Source: Patiriisocius sp047730165 (GTDB lineage Bacteria; Bacteroidota; Bacteroidia; Flavobacteriales; Flavobacteriaceae). From it: 64,000 nt of DNA. The notes under the pieces are model-generated. The model did not search any database. It had not been told where the DNA came from and saw nothing but the letters and a program-made list of their open reading frames with translations. Made by a program: the position numbers and the translations under genes. The DNA is taken from positions 124,001 to 188,000 of the forward strand of contig NZ_CP159834.1 of the NCBI RefSeq assembly GCF_047730165.1, written 5' to 3'. Positions 46,075 to 55,144 of this stretch are shown here, in pieces. Position 1 is the stretch's first letter, and every line of letters starts with the position of its first letter.

Positions 46075-47351
46075 AGTGTTTCTGTTAAAATTGAACGCCA
46101 GAATTTTCCGTCTTTGGCGTTTCCGAAGCAGGTGTTACTCAGTCCCAAAATAAAGTGGCCGTCCACTTGCTTCACTTCATGTTTTAAATGAAGAATGATG
46201 TTCTTAATTTTCTCTTGCTCATAATTATCAAATGACGAAGAGATACCGGCCACTGGGGCGATAATCAAAGGCGTCTTGATTTCAAAATCTAAATCATAAA
46301 ATAAAAATGGTGTACAGGTTCCAGCTCTAAAACCAGGCTTGTTTGCATAGCACATAGTAAAATCTTGACCGATTTCCATTTCTACTAACTCTCGATAACC
46401 GTGCGGCAGATCTACTACTTGATCTGCATTATACGCGAGCCTCACATCTTGTAAAATAATGTCTTCTAGCTGCTGCTTTTCATTTTTCAGCATGGCTACA
46501 TCTTTTTGAGCCTTTGCTGATATTATCAGCCCAACCTCTGTATAATCTGCTACGTATTTAATGACTTGCCTAAATTTATTTTTATAGGTCGTTACTCCGT
46601 TTAAATACTCCCTCGCCTCTCCCAATAAAAAGAAGAAAGATAACTTGTAGTTTGTGTTTTTTGATGCGGTGATCAAATATTTAAAACAATCATAATGATC
46701 TCTACGCATCCCAGAAATTACGCGCGTTCTATTAAATAACTCTCTAAATCTCCCACCAAATAAATCTACCGAATAACTAAACAGCGTTCGTGAAAAACCT
46801 TTGGCCTTATATCTATAAGGTTCTTCAGCCTGTATAAAAAGATGATTCTCACTTTCCTTCTTCTCAAAAGCCATATCAGGGAAAGTAGTTATAAAAACGG
46901 CTTTCAGCTTTAAAGCCCAAACATCGACTATAGGGGTTTGTAAAAATTGATTTTTATAGGCCAAGCTTTCCTTACTAGGATATCTACCTAGAGCATCCTT
47001 TACGTGTGGCAGGTATTCTTCATACCTGCTCAAGAGATAAAAGCTTGCAGCAAAAATATCGAAAGGCAATGCGCTCTGGTCACTTACAGCAAAAAAGCCC
47101 TTGGTTTCTTCCCAAGGCCTCACCGTTATCTCTTGGCTCTCTACGCCTTGCTCTAACAGAATTCCCTGACTCTGAAAAAACAACTCATTACCCAAAGAGA
47201 TGGCACCATAAGAAGCTTTGGGCCCTTGATGCCCAATAAACGTATCTATAGATGATGTAAACGTAACTTCTACCCCCAACACTCTTGTGCATATATGCTT
47301 AAAAACATAGGATATGCGTGGCGAAACTTGTTGAGTAAATAGTAGCAGCAT
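46071..47351 (-). CDS. DUF7033 / polysaccharide-deacetylase-like protein
   Basis: It has 426 residues from the ATG at 47351. The N-terminal QVSPRISYVFKHICTRVLGVEV and AISLGNELFFQSQGILLE, then FDIFAASFYLLSRYEEYLPH, match a Bacteroidota family annotated as DUF7033 with a C-terminal NodB-like fold. Metal-binding residues of a true deacetylase are not obvious, so activity is uncertain. The open frame continues to 47459, but a TATCTTTG promoter box sits within that extension, which argues for the shorter start. Coupled to the YjjG gene by a 4-nt overlap. Confidence 0.75.
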   Translation of the reverse strand: MLLLFTQQVSPRISYVFKHICTRVLGVEVTFTSSIDTFIGHQGPKASYGAISLGNELFFQSQGILLEQGVESQEITVRPWEETKGFFAVSDQSALPFDIFAASFYLLSRYEEYLPHVKDALGRYPSKESLAYKNQFLQTPIVDVWALKLKAVFITTFPDMAFEKKESENHLFIQAEEPYRYKAKGFSRTLFSYSVDLFGGRFRELFNRTRVISGMRRDHYDCFKYLITASKNTNYKLSFFFLLGEAREYLNGVTTYKNKFRQVIKYVADYTEVGLIISAKAQKDVAMLKNEKQQLEDIILQDVRLAYNADQVVDLPHGYRELVEMEIGQDFTMCYANKPGFRAGTCTPFLFYDLDFEIKTPLIIAPVAGISSSFDNYEQEKIKNIILHLKHEVKQVDGHFILGLSNTCFGNAKDGKFWRSILTETL

Positions 47352-47386
47352 AAATGTGTGAAAAAAAAATTTAGTGATAGACAACT

Positions 47387-47413
47387 CAAAGATACTAGTT
47401 CTAGTAGCGCAAA
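47387..47413 (-). promoter_or_regulatory. Candidate promoter of the DUF7033-yjjG pair
   Basis: On the minus strand TATCTTTG (47394-47387) matches TAnnTTTG, with TTTG at 47413-47410, a 15-nt spacing that is shorter than usual. It is 35 nt upstream of the ATG at 47351. Confidence 0.45.
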
Positions 47414-47468
47414 AGAAATCCTTTGTTTTTTTTAATACAGGATGCAAACAATATAACATCGCACCTCG

Positions 47469-48167
47469 CTACATCAAGCCTTCATCTGCAAAACTGAAAT
47501 ACGCATCTTCTGTGATAATAATGTGATCTAGTACTTTCACATCCAGGCTGAGGCCAGCCGTTTTTATTTTGTCAGTAAGGTTTTTGTCTGCGGCACTAGG
47601 CCTTAAAGTTCCACTGGGATGATTATGAACGAGGAGTATCGCGACAGCTCCTATCTCTAGGGCACTTTTAAAAGCAAGCCGAACATCTACAAGTGTTCCT
47701 GTGATACCGCCTTTGCTCAACTGCAATTTACGGAGTACCTTATTAGAATTATTAACATAAATCACCCAAAATTCTTCATGAGGCAAATCGCCAAGGATGG
47801 GTTGCATTATATGAAAAACAGATTGGCTGGAGGTGATTTTCTTGAGTTGTGCAGGTCTGCTTTCTTTTCTTCGTCTTCCTAGTTCTAATGCTGCGATAAT
47901 GGAGATAGCCTTTGCCTCGCCTATGCCTTTAAATTGCATTAATTCTTTTACAGAAAATTTTCCTAAGGTGTCCAGATTATTATTTGCAGATGCCATAATA
48001 CGCTGGCTCAACGCGACGGCGCTTTCTTCTCTATTACCGCTACCTATTAAAATAGCCACAAGTTCTGCATCTGTTAATCCCGCTTTGCCTTGGGTCAACA
48101 ACTTTTCGCGAGGACGATCGTCTTCGTTCCAGTCTTTTATAGAGAATGAGGACTTAGGTTCTTTCAC
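47469..48167 (-). CDS. radC: RadC-family JAMM/MPN+ protein
   Basis: It has 232 residues from a GTG. The N-terminal helix-hairpin-helix-like region (LMQFKGIGEAKAISIIAALELGRR) precedes the MPN+ domain with the zinc motif HNHPSGTLRPSAAD (HxHx10D) and a conserved Glu in EFWVIYV. Despite the name, RadC is not established as a repair enzyme; its biochemical role remains uncertain. It sits downstream of rsmG after a spacer with two hairpins. Confidence 0.93.
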   Translation of the reverse strand: MKEPKSSFSIKDWNEDDRPREKLLTQGKAGLTDAELVAILIGSGNREESAVALSQRIMASANNNLDTLGKFSVKELMQFKGIGEAKAISIIAALELGRRRKESRPAQLKKITSSQSVFHIMQPILGDLPHEEFWVIYVNNSNKVLRKLQLSKGGITGTLVDVRLAFKSALEIGAVAILLVHNHPSGTLRPSAADKNLTDKIKTAGLSLDVKVLDHIIITEDAYFSFADEGLM

Positions 48168-48269
48168 AATTTCTGAAATGTTAAAGCTTAAAGATAGGCA
48201 TGAAAAAATGAAACAACCAAATCACTAAAATCCATGCGTACTCGCGATAGCTATTGAGTCATAAAAGAC

Positions 48270-48309
48270 AAAGACCTATATAATCTAGATGAAGATTTTA
48301 TAGGTCTTT
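48270..48309. repeat. Long imperfect hairpin between rsmG and radC
   Basis: Outer stem of 11 bp (48270-48280 with 48299-48309, aaagacctata/tataggtcttt), one T-T mismatch, then an inner 5-bp stem (48282-48286 with 48293-48297) and a 6-nt loop. There is no strong T run on the minus side, so it may act as an rsmG terminator or be an RNA-processing element. Confidence 0.55.
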
Positions 48310-48336
48310 GGTTTAGTAATTTTTAACAAAAGTATG

Positions 48337-48368
48337 GATGGTTTTTTTAAGTATCGAAAAAGACCATC
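48337..48368. repeat. Second hairpin downstream of rsmG
   Basis: gatggt/accatc (48337-48342 with 48363-48368) enclosing a T tract opposite an A tract. It is 32 nt beyond the rsmG stop and could be the rsmG terminator on the minus strand. Confidence 0.45.
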
Positions 48369-48400
48369 GTCAAAGAGTTTCTGGAGTAAAATGAAGACAA

Positions 48401-49030
48401 TTACCCTTTAAACTTTAAAGGCACGTGCACCAAAGTTTTAGTTTCAAAAAAGTCTTCTTTAAAATAAACCGGCAAGGGATAAATAGTCGCTTTTGGGAAG
48501 GCTGCGAGCTCTTCTGTAAGATCACCTCCTTTTAAATAGAGAATGCCGTTTTTTATAGGATGGTTGCTCTTCTTCTTCACGCTGTGCTTTACCCATCTCA
48601 CAAAGGTTTCCATCTGGGCGACAGCTCTGCTTACAATAAAGTCATACTGCGCATCAATAGCTTCTGCACGGGCGTTGGTCACCTTTACGTTGGTCAGTCC
48701 TAATCCTGCGACTACCTCTTCAACCACCTTGATTTTTTTTCCGATACTGTCTACAAGATGAAAATGCGTTTCAGGGAAAAGTATCGCCAATGGGATTCCT
48801 GGAAAACCACCACCAGTACCTACATCTAATACAGATGATCCTGGTAAAAACGTAATCACCTTTGCGATCCCCAGCGAGTGTAACACATGACGTACGTATA
48901 TTTCATCGATGTCTTTGCGGGACACCACATTAATCTTTAAATTCCAGTCTTTATAGAGTACTTCTAGTTGTGCAAACTGGTGTTTTTGCGTTTCAGACAG
49001 GTCGGGGAAATAGGCGTTTATGAGTTCCAT
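48401..49030 (-). CDS. rsmG: 16S rRNA (guanine-N7-)-methyltransferase RsmG
   Basis: Methylates N7 of a 16S 530-loop guanine (G527 in E. coli). From the ATG at 49030 it has 209 residues: LEVLYKDWNLKINVVSRKDID, SAM-binding VLDVGTGGGFPGIPLAI and HLVDSIGKKIKVVEEV, then DFIVSRAVAQ. A TTG 18 nt upstream is in frame but overlaps a TATTTTTG promoter box. Divergent from the desaturase gene. Confidence 0.93.
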   Translation of the reverse strand: MELINAYFPDLSETQKHQFAQLEVLYKDWNLKINVVSRKDIDEIYVRHVLHSLGIAKVITFLPGSSVLDVGTGGGFPGIPLAILFPETHFHLVDSIGKKIKVVEEVVAGLGLTNVKVTNARAEAIDAQYDFIVSRAVAQMETFVRWVKHSVKKKSNHPIKNGILYLKGGDLTEELAAFPKATIYPLPVYFKEDFFETKTLVHVPLKFKG

Positions 49031-49045
49031 AAGAGTTTTGAGCAG

Positions 49046-49053
49046 CAAAAATA
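49046..49053 (-). promoter_or_regulatory. Candidate -7 box (TATTTTTG) of rsmG
   Basis: An exact TAnnTTTG match on the minus strand, 15 nt upstream of the chosen rsmG ATG. The only TTTG nearby (49066-49069) is too close, so the -33 element is unclear. Confidence 0.4.
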
Positions 49054-49081
49054 GCCTAACTTTTACAAATTTAACTTGATA

Positions 49082-49115
49082 TTGAATACCATTCGGTAAT
49101 AGATACGTATTTTTG
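49082..49115 (+). promoter_or_regulatory. Candidate promoter of the desaturase gene (TTG-N23-TATTTTTG)
   Basis: TTG at 49082-49084 and TATTTTTG at 49108-49115, 43 nt before the TTG start of the desaturase. The spacing is at the long end. Confidence 0.5.
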
Positions 49116-49158
49116 CGTTTGTTTAACGAATAGTATTAATGTTTAAACTCCTCCTATT

Positions 49159-50262
49159 TTGAATCATAAAACACTTACATTTTCCCGTGGCGAGTCAGCG
49201 ATCTTTTTTAGAACCCTAAACAAGCGCGTTAACTCTTATTTTAAAGACAATAATCTTTCTAGAAATGGAAACTGGCGTCTATACGTTAAGACCATTGCAA
49301 TGTTTGCAATGTACTTAGGGCCTTACGCTCTTTTACTTTTTACCGATATGCCTTGGTGGGCAAATTTACTATGCGTCCTCACTATGGGTGTTGGTATGGC
49401 AGGCGTTGGGATGAACGTAATGCACGATGCCAATCACGGAGCTTATTCTTCTAAAGGATGGGTTAATAAAATAATGGGCGGTAGTATGTATATCCTTGCA
49501 GGAAATGTATACAACTGGCAAGTGCAACACAACGTATTGCACCATACTTATACAAATATTCACGGCCATGATGAAGATCTAGAAGCGGGACGTATTTTAA
49601 GATTTAGCGAACATAGCGACTGGAAACGTTTTCATAAATTTCAACATATTTATGGGGTCTTGTTTTATGGTCTCTTAACTTTTAACTGGGTGCTTACTAC
49701 AGATTTTACGCAGTCAGCTCGTTTTTTAAAGCGCAAATTGGCTTTCGGAAAAATGCCAAAACCATCTACGCAATGGATCACACTGGTAATTACAAAACTT
49801 ATTTATTTTAGTATTTGGATTGTCATCCCTATGTTATTTTTTAGCGCAGCTTGGTGGCAAATACTTATTGGGTTCTTCATTATGCATTATGTAGCAGGAA
49901 TGATCCTGAGTATCATCTTTCAACTAGCACACGTTATAGAAGGGGCTAACATGCCATTACCTGATGCTTCTGGAACGATGAAAAACTCATGGGCAATACA
50001 CCAATTGTTTACCACCGTAAATTTTTCTACTAAAAGTAAATTTATGAACTGGTTTACCGGGGGTCTTAATCACCAAGTAGAGCATCATATTTTCCCTAAC
50101 ATTAGCCACGTACATTACACTAAAATTTCAGCAATTGTAAAAAGTACTGCAAAAGAGTTTAACTTACCATACAACGAATATAAAACGACCCGAAAAGCGC
50201 TCATTGCCCATTTTAAACATCTGAAACAGATGGGTATGAATCCCGCGACCCTAACCGCATAA
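49159..50262 (+). CDS. Membrane fatty acid desaturase, front-end (QVEHH) type
   Basis: Inserts double bonds into fatty acyl chains in the inner membrane using a di-iron centre. It has 367 residues from a TTG start (no in-frame ATG before the first motif): histidine boxes HDANH (89-93), HNVLHH (124-129) and HQVEHH (305-310), with four hydrophobic helices. Gln-Val-Glu-His-His is typical of delta-5/delta-6-like desaturases, here without a fused cytochrome b5. Likely role is membrane fluidity; regiospecificity cannot be told from sequence. The aminotransferase gene starts 6 nt downstream. Confidence 0.9.
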   Translation: MNHKTLTFSRGESAIFFRTLNKRVNSYFKDNNLSRNGNWRLYVKTIAMFAMYLGPYALLLFTDMPWWANLLCVLTMGVGMAGVGMNVMHDANHGAYSSKGWVNKIMGGSMYILAGNVYNWQVQHNVLHHTYTNIHGHDEDLEAGRILRFSEHSDWKRFHKFQHIYGVLFYGLLTFNWVLTTDFTQSARFLKRKLAFGKMPKPSTQWITLVITKLIYFSIWIVIPMLFFSAAWWQILIGFFIMHYVAGMILSIIFQLAHVIEGANMPLPDASGTMKNSWAIHQLFTTVNFSTKSKFMNWFTGGLNHQVEHHIFPNISHVHYTKISAIVKSTAKEFNLPYNEYKTTRKALIAHFKHLKQMGMNPATLTA

Positions 50263-50268
50263 CATACA

Positions 50269-51456
50269 ATGAACGAAAGACTTTCTAACAGAGTAAACAA
50301 CATGGCTACTTCTGCGACGCTAGCAATGGCTGCAAAAGCAAGAGAATTAAGAGCCTCTGGAAAAAACATTATAGGTTTAAGCCTTGGCGAACCAGACTTT
50401 AATGTACCAGAATTTGTTAAAGATGCCGCGATTCAAGCGGTGAAAGACAACTTTCATGCCTACACCCCTGTAGATGGATATGCAGACCTTAAAGAGGCGA
50501 TTATCACAAAATTTAAACGTGATAATAACCTGAGTTATGCTCCTAATCAGATTGTTGTTTCTACCGGTGCAAAGCAATCACTGTATAACCTTGCACAAGT
50601 GTTATTAAATGAAGGTGATGAAGTATTACTCCCTGCTCCATACTGGGTGAGTTATAGTGACATTGCAAAAGTAGCCGGCGGTGTACCCGTTGAGATTACT
50701 ACTTCTATTGACAATGACTTTAAAGTAACCGCGCAAGAACTAGAAGCTGCGATTACGCCAAAAACAAAAATGATTATCTACAGTTCTCCTTGTAATCCAA
50801 GTGGCTCTGTATATAGCAAAGCAGAACTGAGAGCACTGGCAGATGTGCTGGTAAAATACCCAAAGATCATTATCATTAGTGACGAGATTTACGAACATAT
50901 AAACTTTACAGAAGCGCACGCCTCTATGGCGCAGTTTGCAGATATGTATGACCAGACAGTAACCGTAAACGGCTTGTCTAAGGCATATGCGATGACGGGC
51001 TGGCGTATAGGCTACATAGGCGGTCCAGAATGGATTGCACGCGCTTGCAATAAGATGCAAGGTCAAGCGACTAGTGGTGCTAATTGTATAGGACAAAAGG
51101 CAGCAGTGGTGGCACTCAACAACTCGCCAAGTAAAATTAAATATATGGTAGATGCTTTTAAGGAGCGTCGCACGATGATTCTAGATTTACTGGCAGAAAT
51201 ACCAGGGATTAAGACGAACGTACCAGAGGGCGCCTTTTATGTGTTTCCAGACATATCTTCTTACTTCGGAAAAGTGCTAAACGGAACCCCTATCAACACC
51301 GCATCAGATTTTAGCCTTTACTTGTTAGAGCGCGCAAATGTGGCTACGGTTACTGGAGAAGCGTTTGGTGATCCAGATTGCATACGCATCTCTTACGCTG
51401 CCTCTGAAGAGGACATCAAACAAGCGATGAAGCAAATAAAGGCGGCATTGGTTTAA
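50269..51456 (+). CDS. aspC: Aspartate aminotransferase (class I PLP-dependent)
   Basis: Transfers the amino group of aspartate to 2-oxoglutarate. It has 395 residues, full length: SLGEPDFNVPEF at the substrate end, AYTPVDGYADLK, ISDEIYEH (Asp205 binding the PLP pyridine nitrogen) and the Schiff-base Lys238 in VNGLSKAYAMTGWRIGY. C-terminal Arg in DCIRISYAAS binds the substrate carboxylate. It is 6 nt after the desaturase gene, so the two are probably co-transcribed, and it is followed by a terminator. Fold type I sub-family members also act on other amino acids. Confidence 0.92.
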   Translation: MNERLSNRVNNMATSATLAMAAKARELRASGKNIIGLSLGEPDFNVPEFVKDAAIQAVKDNFHAYTPVDGYADLKEAIITKFKRDNNLSYAPNQIVVSTGAKQSLYNLAQVLLNEGDEVLLPAPYWVSYSDIAKVAGGVPVEITTSIDNDFKVTAQELEAAITPKTKMIIYSSPCNPSGSVYSKAELRALADVLVKYPKIIIISDEIYEHINFTEAHASMAQFADMYDQTVTVNGLSKAYAMTGWRIGYIGGPEWIARACNKMQGQATSGANCIGQKAAVVALNNSPSKIKYMVDAFKERRTMILDLLAEIPGIKTNVPEGAFYVFPDISSYFGKVLNGTPINTASDFSLYLLERANVATVTGEAFGDPDCIRISYAASEEDIKQAMKQIKAALV

Positions 51457-51477
51457 TTGTGTCGCATGAGATAGTAT

Positions 51478-51513
51478 AAAAAAAGGTTCGCAGAAATGCG
51501 AACCTTTTTTTTT
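51478..51513 (+). terminator. Rho-independent terminator of the desaturase-aspC unit
   Basis: An 8-bp stem ggttcgca/tgcgaacc (51485-51492 with 51497-51504) with a GAAA tetraloop, flanked by A and T runs, so it can work in both directions. Confidence 0.92.
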
Positions 51514-51693
51514 GAGCGTGCTTTTCGGGGGCTTGTTTCTTACATTCGCTTGACAGCATTTGTTGTAGCACCCTAAAGACCCACGATATAGCGTAGGTAC
51601 TAACACCTATCCTTAAAATCGTGTTTTAATGTATTTGTAGCTAATTCAAAATTATCCTAAAAAACAGCATCCAGCCTATCACAGCTGTCAGTG

Positions 51694-52122
51694 CTATTTG
51701 TTAGTTCCCATGTACTTAACTTCCCCATTTATGGTGAGTGTAGCGGTAAGCACATCAAAATGATAGGCATCATCACTATAAGTATCGTTTTCAGATTTGA
51801 GCAATATGATACTGGTGCTTGACGTAGGTGAAAATAATTCAAGCTTTGACCAATTGGCACTATAAACCACAAATGCAGCAGAGGTCTCACTCTTATCTAT
51901 AGGACTTAAGAGCTGTCCACTTTCAAAAATACGAATGCATTCTTGCCTTATTTGACTCCAGGTATAACCTGCAGTTCCTATACAGCCATGTGCATCTCTA
52001 TCGTTACCAACGATTTCTACCGCAAACTCTTCTTCTACTTCTATGTCTTTATTCTTGTCTTTTACACTACCGCAAGAAATAAAAATAAAGAGTCCCAAAA
52101 TCAAAAATCCTGTGTTTTTCAT
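51694..52122 (-). CDS. Small lipoprotein with CIGTAGYTWS motif
   Basis: It has 142 residues, lipoprotein signal ending FISC (Cys17). The segment HGCIGTAGYTWSQIRQECIRIFE is a conserved motif of small secreted Bacteroidota proteins with two cysteines that may pair. The C-terminal half is beta-rich (FVVYSANWSKLELF, YHFDVLTATLTINGEV). Function unknown. It follows hsdR by 114 nt in the same direction but is likely unrelated to restriction. Confidence 0.75.
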   Translation of the reverse strand: MKNTGFLILGLFIFISCGSVKDKNKDIEVEEEFAVEIVGNDRDAHGCIGTAGYTWSQIRQECIRIFESGQLLSPIDKSETSAAFVVYSANWSKLELFSPTSSTSIILLKSENDTYSDDAYHFDVLTATLTINGEVKYMGTNK

Positions 52123-52236
52123 ACTGCTGTTTTTATAAAATTAATACGTTGTTTTTATTTTATTCAATTCGTTTTTAGGGCTGTTTTTCTTATGCTGACA
52201 GCTATAATTGCTTTTTAAAATTCAATAAATAAGCTA

Positions 52237-55140
52237 CTACCCAACCATACCTTGAACAAACACCTCCACAAATTTTTTCATTTTATCAAGGATACGTTCT
52301 CCTATATCTCGTGCCTTTAGAATACTTGGCCTGCTATCTAAACATTTAAAAACGGCATCTCTAATGGGTTCTTGACCACTATAAATATAAGCATCTATCA
52401 AGGCTTTAAACTGGGCTTTATCTAAATGTTCTTCCTCACAAAGCTTCCCTAAAGCCAATACTTTTTGGTCTTGCCAGTATTGTTCAAACTCTTCTTCTAT
52501 AGCATCTTCATCTAAAATATGAGGCAGGTTTTCGTCAATAAATTTCTCGATAAGTTCGCGTTTGCTTCGCAGCTTCACATCGCCTCCTAACAAATCAATG
52601 ATTGCTTTTCTTTGTGCTGCAGCTCCCATTGTTTTATCGCCTTTCATTTTTGCCAAAAGCTTAATGATATACGCGACATTGATTCTATCTCTGTGTATCA
52701 ATTCTAATTCAAAATCAATATCATCGAGAATAGATATTTTTTCTTTAACAGTATCTCGTTTTACTTTTTCATACAAATCAAGATACTTTCCTTTGTAGTC
52801 TTCAAATTCTTGTGCATCAAGCGGTAAGTCTTCCCAATCAAAATCTGTATAGGACTGTAAGACATTAAGGGTACGCATTAACTTTCTAAAGGCTTGCACA
52901 AAGGCTGCTTCATCCTCTTCGCTCACTAGATCGTTTACACTCTCATACGTAGGCGTAATTTCTTTCAAGTTTGTAAAAGCCTCATCAAACTTCTTTGCGA
53001 TGTCCTCATATTCAGGCATAATAACTACCTCTATGGCATCTTTGTTTGAGAACAAGGTAATAGCATCATCTGTAGCATTTTTAAGGTTGCGGAAGCACAA
53101 GATGTTTCCTTGCGACTTCTGTTCTCCTAAAATCCTATTGGTTCGAGAGAAGGCCTGTATTAACCCATGCTGCTTTAAGTTTTTATCTACATACAAGGTG
53201 TTTACCTTTTTTGCATCAAAACCTGTCAACATCATGTTGACCACAATAACAATGTCTAAGCGATCCTTATCATCATTAAAGTGCTGCTTCTCTCTTTCTT
53301 TTAAACGTTTACTGATGTCTTTAAAATAGCCCTCAAACAACTTACTATCCTTTGTAGTATAGCTTGTGCCGTACATTTGATTGTAATCACCAATGAAACC
53401 TTCTAATTTATCACGTGTATGACTTGATTGATACGCAAGCTCAGTTTCTGCGGCCATGTTAAAATCATCCTCAGGAATATAATCCTGCGCTTCTTTACCA
53501 TCTTCATTTGCCCCATAGGTAAAGATAGTTGCGATGCGTAAATCGTGCTCCCCTGCTTCTTTCTTTTGCTGGAACAACTCATAATAAGCAATAGCTGCAT
53601 CAATGCTGCTTACTGCAAATAATGCAGAGTAGTCCTTACTAAATGTTTTTCGTTTGTGGTTGGCGATAATATAATTCGCAACGCCTTCAAGGTACTTAGG
53701 ATCATTAAAAACTTCTTCTTTATTAATATCCTCCACCATTTTGTCAAACTGTGGTTTGTTCTTGTGTTTGAAAACACTGTAATACTCAATACCAAACTTC
53801 AATACGTTTTCATCGCGTATGGCATCTGTAATTACATACTTGTGCAAACAGTTGCCAAACAAATCTTTGGTGGTCCGTTTTCCTAAATCGTTTTTAGAAG
53901 CATTTTCTGCAAAAATGGGGGTACCCGTAAAACCGAACAATTGACTTTGACCAAAAAATTCCGTTATTCTTCCATGAGTTTCTCCAAACTGACTTCGATG
54001 ACACTCATCAAAAATAAACACAAAACGTTCGTTTTTTAAAGGCTCTAATTGCTTGCGATACTTCCCTGAAATGGCATTGTTTAGTTTTTGTATGGTGGTA
54101 ATGATTAAGTCTGAATCTTTTGCGACTCCCTTTTTATCTTTAAATTTTCCTAAAAATTGATTGACCAAACTATTTGTGTTGGTTGTAGAGTCTACGCTTC
54201 CATCTTTAAAAGAATTGAATTCTTGCATGGTTTGATAATCTAAATCTTTACGATCTACTACAAACACCACTTTATACACCTCTGGCAAGTCCATTAGAAT
54301 CTGACTCGTTTTAAAAGAAGTTAAGGTTTTACCAGAACCGGTGGTATGCCAGATGTAGGCATTATCTGTATTGGTTTTCACTTGCTTAATCAACGCCTCG
54401 GTAGCAAAGTACTGGTAGGGGCGAAGCACCATTAAAATTTTATGGGTTTGGTTAATTACAATGTAATTGGCTATCATTTTACCCAAATGATCTGAGTTTA
54501 AAAATGCTGCTGCAAACTCGTCTAATTCTGTAATGTTTTTATTGGTAGCATCTGCCCAATAAAAGGTTTGTTTTACCGATTGCAAGGCGTTATTTGCCAA
54601 ATACTTGGTGTTGCCACCATTGCTAATTACAAACAACTGTACATATTGAAACAAGCCATGGTTGCTCCAGAACGAATGTTTTTGATACCTGTTAATTTGG
54701 TTAAAAGCTTCTTTAATTTCTAAGCCTCTGCGTTTTAACTCTATTTGTACCAGTGGCAAACCATTGACTAGCAAAGTAACATCATACCGGTTTTTAAACG
54801 ACCCTTCTAGTGTGACTTGATTGGTTACTTGAAATAAGTTGTTATTCCAGTTTTCTGAATCGAAGAAACGAACGTAGGCTATTTCTCCATTTTCTTTGGT
54901 AAAACTAAAACGGTCTCTTAGAGTTTTTGCTTTTTCAAACACATTGCCTTTGGCCAAGTGATTGAGTATGGCATCAAATTCTTTATCGGTATACTCCGTA
55001 TTATTAAATGCTTGGAGCTGTGATTTCAAATTAGAAACCAAGGCATCGCCATCCATTACTTTGGCTGATTCATATCCTAAAACAATTAATTGTTTGATTA
55101 AGTTATTTTCTAAGTTTAATTCTGTTTGATGAAATGACAT
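52237..55140 (-). CDS. hsdR: Type I restriction endonuclease subunit R
   Basis: The translocating and cleaving subunit of a type I restriction-modification complex. It has 967 residues: N-terminal PD-(D/E)xK nuclease (Asp120, Glu134 and Lys136 in RYDVTLLVNG...QIELKRRG), helicase motif I HTTGSGKT (265-272), motif II DECH (378-381), GFTGTPI, and motif VI QAFSRTNR, then a C-terminal helical region that docks on the methylase. All catalytic residues are present, so it looks functional. It starts 4 nt after the ATPase gene at 55145, implying co-translation. Confidence 0.95.
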   Translation of the reverse strand: MSFHQTELNLENNLIKQLIVLGYESAKVMDGDALVSNLKSQLQAFNNTEYTDKEFDAILNHLAKGNVFEKAKTLRDRFSFTKENGEIAYVRFFDSENWNNNLFQVTNQVTLEGSFKNRYDVTLLVNGLPLVQIELKRRGLEIKEAFNQINRYQKHSFWSNHGLFQYVQLFVISNGGNTKYLANNALQSVKQTFYWADATNKNITELDEFAAAFLNSDHLGKMIANYIVINQTHKILMVLRPYQYFATEALIKQVKTNTDNAYIWHTTGSGKTLTSFKTSQILMDLPEVYKVVFVVDRKDLDYQTMQEFNSFKDGSVDSTTNTNSLVNQFLGKFKDKKGVAKDSDLIITTIQKLNNAISGKYRKQLEPLKNERFVFIFDECHRSQFGETHGRITEFFGQSQLFGFTGTPIFAENASKNDLGKRTTKDLFGNCLHKYVITDAIRDENVLKFGIEYYSVFKHKNKPQFDKMVEDINKEEVFNDPKYLEGVANYIIANHKRKTFSKDYSALFAVSSIDAAIAYYELFQQKKEAGEHDLRIATIFTYGANEDGKEAQDYIPEDDFNMAAETELAYQSSHTRDKLEGFIGDYNQMYGTSYTTKDSKLFEGYFKDISKRLKEREKQHFNDDKDRLDIVIVVNMMLTGFDAKKVNTLYVDKNLKQHGLIQAFSRTNRILGEQKSQGNILCFRNLKNATDDAITLFSNKDAIEVVIMPEYEDIAKKFDEAFTNLKEITPTYESVNDLVSEEDEAAFVQAFRKLMRTLNVLQSYTDFDWEDLPLDAQEFEDYKGKYLDLYEKVKRDTVKEKISILDDIDFELELIHRDRINVAYIIKLLAKMKGDKTMGAAAQRKAIIDLLGGDVKLRSKRELIEKFIDENLPHILDEDAIEEEFEQYWQDQKVLALGKLCEEEHLDKAQFKALIDAYIYSGQEPIRDAVFKCLDSRPSILKARDIGERILDKMKKFVEVFVQGMVG

Positions 55141-55144
55141 AATA

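Noticed and set aside
47352..47459. 36-codon N-terminal extension of the DUF7033-type gene
   Set aside because: Contains a promoter-like TATCTTTG box and has no family-like sequence.
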